From Aedes albopictus (Eukaryota > Arthropoda > Insecta > Diptera > Culicidae), in contig NC_085138.1 of assembly GCF_035046485.1 (NCBI RefSeq), forward strand, positions 87,345,228 through 87,409,227: 64,000 nucleotides of DNA, written 5' to 3'. Below are positions 55,751 through 64,000 of this stretch, one piece after another. Position 1 is the stretch's first letter. Each line of letters starts with the position of its first letter. A model generated the notes under the pieces. The model searched no databases, was not told the DNA's origin, and saw only the letters and a program-made list of their open reading frames with translations. Both the position numbers and the translations under genes were made by a program.

Positions 55751-57660
55751 GTTGTTGGGAATTATTAAGAGAATTTCCTTCAAATTTTTTCTAGAATTTG
55801 TAAATTTCTTGGGATGTTAGTTTTGTTACTTTTTAGCAAATTAAGTTTGGATTTGTTTCGGCAATTCCTTTGAAAATCCCACAGTAATGCTTCTAGATAT
55901 TTAATCGGCAATGACTTTGGGATTTTTTTCGGCAATAATCAAAGCCATATCTGTGAATTCTCTCTAGAAATTTCTTCGGATTTTTTTTTTTTTTCAAAAA
56001 ACCTTTTGGCACTTTCAACATTTCCCTAGGAGTGAACTTGGAAATTATTTTAGCAATTTCATCGGTAAACCCTTGGCAAGATTCTACGCCAAGCATTTTT
56101 AGAATTTCCTAAGCTTTATGTTTTGGAAATTGCTTTAGCAATTCTTCGGGCAATTTTCTTGGAATTTTATGATAATTTTTATTTTGGATTTACCCAGTAT
56201 TACCTCCAGCAATCCCTCTGGAAACTCATTTGCAAATATCTTTTGAAATTTCTTCAGTAATTCCTTTGGAATCTTTTCGGGTATGTATTCTGTGATATCT
56301 TTGAAAACTTCTTAACCCTCCTTTGGCATTAGGGTCATTCTTGACCCAAACCGCTGCTGCCAACGTGATGCAAAAGGAAGGTTTAATTAGGTTTCCCGGA
56401 GCCCCATCGGCAATTTCTTAGAGGAATCTTTCGGTTATTCCTTTGGAAAACCCTTGCAGCAGGATATTACAAAGTTCTTTTGTGCAATTCTTTTGAATTC
56501 TTCAGGCGCTTTCTTCGTGAAATCTACAGTAATGGTTTCAGAGTTTCCAGCAGTGGTGGTATCTTTTAGAATTCCAGAAATTTCTTTGGAACTTGCTGCA
56601 AGACTTTTTTTATGGATTTCATCAGCAAATATTTTGAAAATCTCCAGGCAAACATCAATGATTTTTTTTTTTGATCTTTTTTGAAAAAAAATTCGGCAAT
56701 TCTTTCTTCAACTCCATCGGATGTGTTTTTGTTGAGGCTTTTTAACTTTTTTTTTTCGAGCAAAGCTTTGAAAATTGATTCGGTAAAGTATTTGAGGATT
56801 TCTTTTAAAAATCTTTCTGCAATTTCATTAGAAATATTTCTGGCATTATTTTTGGAAACCGTAATTCTATAAAAAAAAATGTCTAGCCATTTTTTTCGGG
56901 AATCTCTTCTGAAACTCCTCTGGCATATTCTTTGGGAAGTCGTTCAGACATTTATTTGTATTTTTTTGCAGAATTTTCTTTTAAACATCTTTTGATAACT
57001 TCATTGGAATCTTTTACTGAAATTTCTTTAGGAACGCATTTGGAAATGCTTATAGGATTTTTTTTTCGAAAATTTCATCGAATACTTTAATGAAAATTCC
57101 CTTAGAAATTCCATTTTGAATTTCTCAGGTAGCTTTCAGATAAAACTTTTTCAGCAATTCCAATCTTCGGCAATTTTTTCCAGAACTCCTTCGTCAATTC
57201 CTTCGAACCAAGCGTTAGAAATATTTTTGGTGTTTTTTTCGAGAATTTATTCTAAAATTCCTTCATTTTTTTTCGAGAATTTCTTCTGAAATTCTTTCAG
57301 CAATTTCTTTGCAACTTTCTCTCAGTCAGTAATTTATTACGAAATTGTTCAAGCAATTCTTTTGAAAAATGCAACCGAAATTTCTCCGGCATATTTTTTG
57401 ACAGTTTCTTTGTAAAATATTGGAAAAATTTCTTTGTGGAAATTTTTGCTAAATATGGAATCTTTTTCTTTTCGACAACACCTAAAGGAATTTGTTCAGC
57501 AACTCTTATAGGAATTACTTTGGAAATTTCTTCGTACACATTACCGAAAGTGCTTATGGAAATTCCATAGATAAGTTTTCAATCAGTTTTTCCGCATATT
57601 TTCCGATTTTTTGTCCGAAACCATTTCTGGTGCATCTGAAGTCTTCAAAAAAAAATTTGA
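55751..57660. repeat. Degenerate AATTCCTTTGGAAATTTCTT repeat tract
   Basis: Phrases such as GGCAATTCCTTTGAAAATCC, TTTCTTCGG and GAATTTCTTCTGAAATTC recur at 12-24-base spacing for nearly 2 kb. The period resembles the 12-15 kb array but the copies are far more diverged and AT-rich. The open frames on both strands are by-products. Confidence 0.6.
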
Positions 57661-58403
57661 AAGGCACTACCGAACGCTTTTTTAATGGAATTACTGAGAA
57701 AATTTAAAAATATATTGCCAGATATGGCTGTAAAATGTTTTACAGAAGATTTGAATTATAAGTTTTTGGAGGATTAAATATAAATGCAATAAAATTCAAA
57801 GAAACAGCAGAAGGAATTTCATAAAATAGCAAAAAAAATCTCAAAGGAGTTCCAAATTTATCCTGCTGGAATGCATACATACATACATACATACAAGATG
57901 TTGGATTCCTAAGAATGGCGGCTTCGCACCCTGGTGTCATAAAGAGCTTTCCGCCGGCTTTGCTTAGGCTTCAAACTGTGGATAACTGACAGTGGTAGTC
58001 GATACGCGTATCTGTCAAAGGATAAGCAAAATAGGGCGGAATTAAAAGATACAAAACTTATTACACTCATTTGAAGAGGTTATTCTGCTTAGAGAAAAGT
58101 CGGTGCAAGTTTAAAATATGTTATAATTATTTCCAATATACATCCCCTTGCACCAGAATTGTCAAACTTGCAGAATTTAACTTGTTTCTTATGAAATGAT
58201 TATTTTTATTGATTCAAACTATTGGTTCAACCAATAACAAACTGCTTTACGTAGTTTACGTCATGCGGTTGTGACTTGTACACACTCCTCTATTTTTTTT
58301 CATAGTTGGCATCTGAAATACGGTATCATCTCATTAAATGATGGTGTATAGATGCCAAGCAAAAAAAAAACTCAATAATGAGGCGCGGGAAGGGCACGCT
58401 AAT
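57661..58403. other. Unassigned stretch with (TACA)n
   Basis: ATACATACATACATACATAC at about 57872-57894 is a microsatellite. A small stem-loop TTGGCATCT/AGATGCCAA lies at 58304-58360. Nothing else is recognised. Confidence 0.4.
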
Positions 58404-59783
58404 AACACTAGTTTACAGCATTTTTGAACTCGGTAAGCTTATGATCATTTTTGGCGAACACGCAGAAAATAAATTGTAAAAACAATTAAATTATAGTTCA
58501 AATCAACCAATTTATCAGTTTGTTATAGCGACAAACTGATTTCTAGTTTAAACTGAACTGTTCCATTGTTTGATAATACAAATATTTTCATTTGCCGAAA
58601 TGTTTGACAGTTTGTTAGAACAAACAGATATTTGGTAGTTTCAACATAAAATAACGAATTGTTTTAAACGACTCCACTTTTGCAACTAACAAAGCCGGAA
58701 TGTGATGGTGTTGGTAACGGCAGCTCCTGCGGTAGCTCGGAAATCTATTTTTAGACACTCGGCAAGCGGATAGAAGTGAGAACGAATAAAAAAAAAGGCA
58801 AAAAAATCGAAACCGACCAACTTTTTGTGAATGCTGTCTTGAGTACCTGCGCGTTATCCATCACGGCCAAAACTGCACTTGGAAGTTGGAGTGATGGATT
58901 TGTAACACTTCGTTGTGGCGATGTTGGGGTAAGAATTTTATAGATGTGTGAGTGCTTCCGGGCCATGTTTATGGTTCTAATTTTGTTGAAACAAATGAAG
59001 ATTTTAACGTTATATGGAATGATGGGAATTGATCGATAAACTATAAGGAAGAACAGAGAAATATAACTTTGGAATAGTAAATGCTCAGTTTGAAAGTCAA
59101 CCATGCGTTTTATTGTTTTAAACAAGTCTCATTTTTCTGCGTGTAGAACCATGCCCTGAGTTCGAAAACGCGAAGTAAAAAAAATACAGAAGAGCGGAAT
59201 TTTTTTCGACTTTCCATACAAGGTTGATGATTTGAAATCGATTTTTGTTCTATTTTTACGCAAAGTCGCTCATTACATTCATCTTATTCTCCGTAATCAA
59301 TGCTCCAATTTAGCTGAATATTTTACTGTTACTCGGCTATATGTGATATATCAAATAAACGTTGAGAATGAATTTTTATATTGTTTTTTTTTCTTATTGA
59401 AAAAAAAATACATTTCTTCATAAATTTTCGGAAATTTTGCTAAATTATAAGGAGATCGTCCCATAAACTTGCCAACATCTTGAATTTAATCAATCTGCCT
59501 TCCTGCCTGCCAACCTGCCTTCAGAAGATCGAAAGGTATTATACTTAGATTTTAATTTATGGAAAAAGTTTTAAAATTAGTTGAACAAAACGCAAGATAT
59601 TAGAATTTCAGTAAATTCCATATTTTAAAAAAATGTTAAACTCGATATTGAACTAAAACTCAAAAACTGTTCTATTTTAAATTTTTTGAAGTACGGTTTC
59701 GAAATCAGCACTGAAATGTGCTTCAAAAACTTTGGTCGTTGACAGAAGTTCACGGCTTTCGTTTTATTTTGTAAACTAGTGTT
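58404..59783. mobile_element. ACACTAGTTTACA-family TE, reverse copy
   Basis: AACACTAGTTTACAGC at 58404 and GTAAACTAGTGTT at 59771 are inverted ends. In reverse orientation it matches 35326-36998 in blocks: 58408-58450, 59144-59236, 59237-59480 and 59490-59783. It lacks the foldback and SINE found there and carries its own 685-bp insertion. Confidence 0.65.
58459..59143. mobile_element. CACGCAGAAAA-ended insertion, 685 bp
   Basis: CACGCAGAAAAT at the left and TTTTTCTGCGTG at the right are inverted ends inside the surrounding element. The related empty site is TTTTTGGTGTAGAA (complement near 36945). The target duplication could not be fixed because the flanks have diverged. Confidence 0.6.
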
Positions 59784-60240
59784 ACAGACCATAGTCACAG
59801 ACAACCACACTACCGTTTTAAGAGATGTCCCACATCACAAACACAAACCATACAGTCAATAGACGTTTCGATAAAGACAGACTCAGGACGGCTTACGCAG
59901 CAGTGTTGCAATGAAACCACTAGAGATACATAGCATAGATGAGAGGGAATCAATTACTCCAATAGAGCACGTTAACCAGTCTTAAAAGAAGGACTGGAAA
60001 ACAGAAATATTGCGCCATTGCCACTACAAAAATTGGCGAACCCGACAGTTAAAGTTGAACAGATTAATATAGGAAGTTTCCAAAACCAAACAATCCGCAC
60101 ACAATTAATTCAAACAATTATTAAATAACATGTAAATACCGTCTGAGGAAGACACCCACCAAGTGTCGAAACGTTGGGGTAATATAAGACATCACTGGTT
60201 TAATAAAGACTGCGTAGCTGAAAAACCAGAAATTTAACCC
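59784..60240. mobile_element. Possible Penelope-like fragment
   Basis: The segment ends in CTGAGGA-stem-GAAACG, described next, followed by GGTTTAATAAAGACTGCG. Such motifs accompany Penelope-like elements. No reverse-transcriptase frame is present, so this is tentative. Confidence 0.3.
60150..60180 (+). ncRNA. Hammerhead-like core, second site
   Basis: CTGAGGA is followed by GACAC-CCACCAA-GTGTC, a perfect five-pair stem, and then GAAACG. This fits CUGANGA-stem II-GAAA. No stem III with a cleavable NUH is evident downstream. It lies about 250 bases upstream of the receptor gene, on the same strand. Confidence 0.35.
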
Positions 60241-60427
60241 TACAGTAATTCCGGCTTTGGCGTTAACTTGCCGGTCACTAGTCAAAAGAGTTCCATGCCA
60301 AATAAACTGATATCAATTTCATTTTCAATTTCCTAGACCATTAATATTCAATTTTTCATTAAAGTAAAGTGCAGCAACATAAGTACGCCAAGTGAATCAG
60401 AAAACCACCAGCATTCGTAGACCGACC

Positions 60428-62155
60428 ATGAAAGAAAGCATTTTTTCACTAGTGCTGATTGCGACGCTTCCCGCGCTCGCTGCAAGGATTTCATTGTCAC
60501 AAGAACTACATCACTACACCGTTTCCGTGATTCAGTACTACGCACAGCAACATCCCGGATACTTTGAGTGTGTATTCTACGACATATCACAAGGAACCGA
60601 CGAAGGCTTATTTGGGGTGTTGCTGTCGTCCCCTCGGTTGTCTAATATTGTGAAATACGTGATCGATGATCAGTTTTACATATATTACTCCAACTTTACT
60701 CACAAACCCCCCTTGACAATAATTTACCTTGGTGAACGTAACATGCATCCAGCCAGGTGGACGAAGCCTATTAAAGATTTCTTTTTCATTCTGGACAGCC
60801 ATTCGGAGTTGCTCGTGCTGGGGAATACTGAAAACTTTCTTGCCTGCGTTGGCTTTGAAGCAATGCTGAACCATCTACAGTTCGATAAGGTAACTTTCCT
60901 AGGAACTAAAACGAAAAGGATGGTCCAGTTGGGGTGGAACGGAAAGTCGTTGAGAACAATGAGGACATTTCCAGAACCCAAGGATTTGATTGCCAGCAAT
61001 GTTCGCATGCTTCGACGACCCATTGCATTCAGTGCTAATGCTCCACCGTGGGATCCAACTATAGTTTGGGTGGTCCAAACGGCTCGATTCCTCAACATAG
61101 GCATGGAACGGTATCCAAGTATTTGTAGCGGTATTCTATCTGGGGAAGAATGTGGAATCAAAGTGGCCAAGGCGCTCCACATCGACATATTACTGGATCG
61201 TATGACTTCGGACTACTTGGCACCGAACGCACACCGAATGATATTCGATCGTCAACCAATTTCTCAAGTCATTCTGGTACCTCAAGGTAGACACATCAGC
61301 GCAATTGAAATATTTACAAAACCGTTTACATTGGAAACATGGATAGTACTAATCACTACGCTGATACTGCTGGAAATAGTCAGTTTGGTATTTCCCATGT
61401 TGTTCAAAAATGATCCAATTATGCTGTTGGTGTGCGGTTTTGAACGATACAACCTACACCACGCCAGCACCAAAGAGAAGGCCACCATTCTACCGCTGAT
61501 CGTTTTCTTTTTTCTGATGTTCAACGCCTACGAAACGAAGCTAATTTCTTTCATGGTGGACACGCCATCCATTGGGAACGCCAAAACCATAAATGACGTG
61601 GCAAAACTGAATCTGACGGTCGTAGCGGACATCTTGGCTGATTCCCGAATCACTAGCGACTCTCTCTTAGGACATCTGGCGGTTCAGGATAATCGCACGG
61701 ATTGGCTTTCTCTAGATGGAAACTATGCGTATTTGACCAATAGTGAAATGGCTCCTCTTTTAGCATCTTTGGTGCGAAATTATGATTTTAAGCTACGTCG
61801 CCCGAAATATGCAGTAGTCAACGAGCGGAGAATTACCTCTGTTATCGGCTATTGGATCGGATTGAAAAGTGCGTACGCCGAGACATTCTACTACACGCAA
61901 AAGGTATTCTTCGAGGCAGGATTGATGCACAAGTGGACTGGCGAAATGCACTCCAGCACAAGGTCGACCGATAGGGTCAACTTTAGGTCGGTTGATGCCG
62001 ATGATCCTGGTTTGCTTACTTTCGACGATTTAACATCTACGTGGTCGGTGTTTTCTGTTGGTTTGTCAGTCAGTGGTTTAGTGTTTTTGTTGGAGCTAGT
62101 GCTGAATTATTTCAATTGTTTTGAACATCAAAAACAAACAAAAAATGCTTGGTGA
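60428..62155 (+). CDS. Divergent ionotropic receptor (IR), 575 aa, single exon
   Basis: This is a ligand-gated cation channel subunit of the insect variant ionotropic glutamate receptor family. The chosen ATG at 60428 opens a signal peptide (MKESIFSLVLIATLPALAA) and has a good ACC context; the frame upstream has no other ATG. Residues about 20-190 form the N-terminal region and 200-300 the first ligand-binding lobe. TM1 is at about 304-326 (WIVLITTLILLEIVSLVF) and the pore loop follows. TM2 is at 353-375 with the SYQ-like NAYETKLISF, the second lobe at 380-538, and TM3 at 540-562 (VFSVGLSVSGLVFLLELVL), with a short cytoplasmic tail. N-glycosylation sites NFT, NLT and NRT are present. Canonical glutamate-binding residues are not obvious, as usual for divergent IRs. 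It likely acts in gustatory or chemosensory dendrites with a co-receptor. The lack of introns fits divergent IRs. Subfamily cannot be fixed without a tree. Confidence 0.92.
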   Translation: MKESIFSLVLIATLPALAARISLSQELHHYTVSVIQYYAQQHPGYFECVFYDISQGTDEGLFGVLLSSPRLSNIVKYVIDDQFYIYYSNFTHKPPLTIIYLGERNMHPARWTKPIKDFFFILDSHSELLVLGNTENFLACVGFEAMLNHLQFDKVTFLGTKTKRMVQLGWNGKSLRTMRTFPEPKDLIASNVRMLRRPIAFSANAPPWDPTIVWVVQTARFLNIGMERYPSICSGILSGEECGIKVAKALHIDILLDRMTSDYLAPNAHRMIFDRQPISQVILVPQGRHISAIEIFTKPFTLETWIVLITTLILLEIVSLVFPMLFKNDPIMLLVCGFERYNLHHASTKEKATILPLIVFFFLMFNAYETKLISFMVDTPSIGNAKTINDVAKLNLTVVADILADSRITSDSLLGHLAVQDNRTDWLSLDGNYAYLTNSEMAPLLASLVRNYDFKLRRPKYAVVNERRITSVIGYWIGLKSAYAETFYYTQKVFFEAGLMHKWTGEMHSSTRSTDRVNFRSVDADDPGLLTFDDLTSTWSVFSVGLSVSGLVFLLELVLNYFNCFEHQKQTKNAW

Positions 62156-63420
62156 TGCTGTGAAAGAAACAAATGTGTAGTTTTTTTTTATTTGTGAGAA
62201 CTCACATCACGTAACAAGCTGGGAGAAACTAGTATTACAAACCCCACTGAGATCATAACCCCCTTCCCAGCACACACCCCTCCCCACCGATGAGGCTAAG
62301 GCCGGGGTGGCCTCCGCTGTACATAGTAGCAGTCTCCATTCCACTCGGTCCATGCACGCTAACGCCACTCAGCACTAAAGTGCATAATTTCCAGACTACA
62401 CCAAAAATGTGTAACCCTTGCACATTCACAAAATCAGCTCCTATGTCCGCAAAATCGTTAAATTCGCAAAAATTTTTGTACAGCAATCTAGCTAGGTTTA
62501 CTAGTGACCTTGGAAAACAAAAAAAAATATCGACATTTCGCATCTAGACGAGTGTACGAGCTGTTTTTGAGAATGTGTAACTGTAACACAGAATGTTATG
62601 CTGTAGATATTCTCTACTGCTCGGGATTTGATAAGAGGTGTGGTGTATTACGTGACATGGAGGTGCTGTAATGTGTACTAAACCAAGTCCCTGCTGGGCG
62701 GCGCGAGGTTTGAAATTGACTGAGTTGTAGCTGAAAAGTACCCTACATACATCAAAACGAGCACATAGCAGACGATATTGAAGGTGGAGTTTGAAAGGGA
62801 CGTTCCAGATTCCACCTTTGACATGAGTATTTCAATGATAAAATTGTCAAACTTATTGAGTAAACTTGTTTGAACGAATCTAATACAGACAGCTGAATCC
62901 AAAATTGAAGATGGTTTTGAATGGGATTTTTTAGAAATATTTTGTATTTTCTCATGTTGTCCCTGTCGTTTCAGAGTTGAATGATTGAAAAAACGCCTAT
63001 GAGGGAAGAGAGAAACTGAAGCTCGCAATGATTGTTCCGCCCTTCTCACATGATGGTATAAATATGTATAGCATTCTCAGCCAACACGAAGTCATATATG
63101 ATGCAGAATAGGATGCTAAAGTCGAGGCCATATGCGTAAATGCTTCCATTTAACCACGGGTAAAGTGTACGCTTATCGCCTCCACTTTCGCATTTTATTC
63201 AACAGCATATGCGAACGTTTGATATCATAACTAATTGTGCTTTCGGAATGTTATCAATAACTCTTTATTATCAAAATTTGTTATAGAAACATTTCCCCAA
63301 TTCACTGTTATTAAGTTGTTATTGACACTAACAAACCATGTTATTAAATTGATTTTCCAGGAACAAATTTTTGTTATGTGACTTGTTATTTTGCCGCGTA
63401 TAACAGACAAGCTTATAACT
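62156..63420. other. Unassigned 3' flank of the receptor gene
   Basis: A C- and G-rich phrase GATGAGGCTAAGGCCGGGGT at about 62288 looks like part of a dispersed repeat but is not assigned. GTTATTAA-rich sequence at 63230-63400 resembles a MITE interior. No AATAAA signal is seen within 100 bases of the stop codon. Confidence 0.35.
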
Positions 63421-63440
63421 CAATATTAGAGTGGCCCACA

Positions 63441-63784
63441 CACGCTATGTCTGAACCAGCAGATTATAAAAATTGAATGTACATCGGATTTTTTTCCGCA
63501 GAACATCAGTATTCAACCTATATTTTCATTTGCAGAAGGTTTAAAAATATTCTATCGGTGAAAATTTTTCCATACATTTTGTATGGGAGAGAAATTGGCC
63601 GAAAATAAGAATTTCATGCAAATTTGTATGAAAAACAGCTAAAAAGATGAAAAAATCAAAATTTCCCCGATGAAATATTTTAAAAGTTTCTGCATATGAT
63701 AATATAGCTTGAATTCTGATATTCTGTGGAAAGAAAGCCGATGTACATTCAATTTATATAATCTTCTAGTTCAGACATAGCGTG
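63441..63784. mobile_element. CACGCTATG-ended MITE, 344 bp, TSD CCACA
   Basis: CACGCTATGTCTGAAC and GTTCAGACATAGCGTG are perfect inverted ends, pairing further through AGATTATA and GAATGTACATCGG. CCACA is duplicated at 63436-63440 and 63785-63789. Removal gives GTGGCCCACACTTATATG, identical to the intact copy at 4893. A 5-bp duplication and CAC start suggest Transib, with modest confidence. Confidence 0.75.
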
Positions 63785-63986
63785 CCACACTTATATGAAA
63801 AACAAAAATTTAGAAAAATGCCAAGTCTTACCTCCTAAATCAGTTGATTTGGACTCCCAGAAGCTTCGTTCAAAATTTGAGCAAAATCAGTTTAGGCTCA
63901 ACTTTAGGGGGCGCTCAAAACTCTTAAAGTTTGTATGGGAAAACTTGGCCAAATTTATGCATAAATTTTAAGTTTTCCGGATTTTG

Positions 63987-64000
63987 CCGCTAGGTGGCGC
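63987..64000 (+). promoter_or_regulatory. CTCF-like motif in the second MITE copy
   Basis: CCGCTAGGTGGCGC matches CCASYAGRKGGCRS at 13 of 14 positions and contains the AGGTGGCGC core of Drosophila CTCF sites. It is placed like the motif at 5093-5106 in the other copy. Confidence 0.45.

Larger units (their letters stand above)
63431..64000. mobile_element. Second copy of the GTGGCCCACACTTATATG element (partial)
   Basis: It begins GTGGCCCACA, is interrupted by the MITE at 63441, resumes CTTATATGAAAAACAAAAAT at 63790 and follows the 4892-5117 arm closely to the window edge. Confidence 0.75.

Noticed and set aside
58751..59125. A 124-codon minus-strand gene
   Set aside because: It lies wholly inside the CACGCAGAAAA-ended insertion and shows no recognisable domain.
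60392..60427. Receptor start upstream of 60428
   Set aside because: The upstream extension would need a GTG start; the ATG at 60428 begins a proper signal peptide.

Overview
The window reads as nuclear DNA of an Aedes-like culicine mosquito. The evidence is a divergent insect ionotropic receptor gene, RTE-type LINEs ending in ATAAATGTATGTA tails, tRNA-derived SINEs resembling the Aedes Feilai family, a Ty1/copia element, and very dense MITEs and satellites. Species assignment is inference. There are no bacterial operons, rRNA genes or CRISPR arrays. Almost all short open frames are chance products of repeats.

Layout. 0-5 kb: degenerate GGAATTCC-type repeat tracts, two SINE remnants and a hammerhead-like motif. 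4.9-9.1 kb: an inverted-repeat element carrying a CTCF-like motif, interrupted by a 3.5 kb non-coding element that contains a ~152-bp satellite. 9.2-10.7 kb: about 214 near-perfect copies of the heptamer GAATTAA. 11.4-15.2 kb: a decayed RTE tail, then a 3.2 kb 12/24-bp minisatellite. 15.8-20.4 kb: a patchwork of two LINE families broken by hAT, PIF/Harbinger and Transib-like elements, each datable by its target-site duplication (TSD). 22.6-28.95 kb: a four-level nest. A LINE was hit by a copia element (TSD GACTG); the copia 5' LTR was hit by a nearly intact full-length RTE (13-bp TSD); the RTE tail was hit by a Tc1/mariner-type MITE (TA).

28.9-54.0 kb: more inverted-repeat elements, a U2 snRNA 5'-end retropseudogene at 30.2 kb, and an 11,498-bp direct tandem duplication (31051-42548 and 42549-54046) that looks identical wherever compared. 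54.0-60.2 kb: AT-rich unreadable sequence, degenerate repeats, and a relative of the 35.3-37.0 kb element that preserves the empty site of a foldback insertion. 60428-62155: the only intact host gene, a 575-aa intronless divergent ionotropic receptor. The window ends in a second copy of the CTCF-motif element, hit by a 344-bp MITE.

The genes do not form a pathway. The value of the window lies in its transposon history. The most unusual items are the LTR-flanked copia copy holding only Gag-protease (possibly a reinserted spliced RNA), the tandem duplication, the U2 fragment, MITE-borne CTCF-like sites and an element with RSS-like Transib termini.
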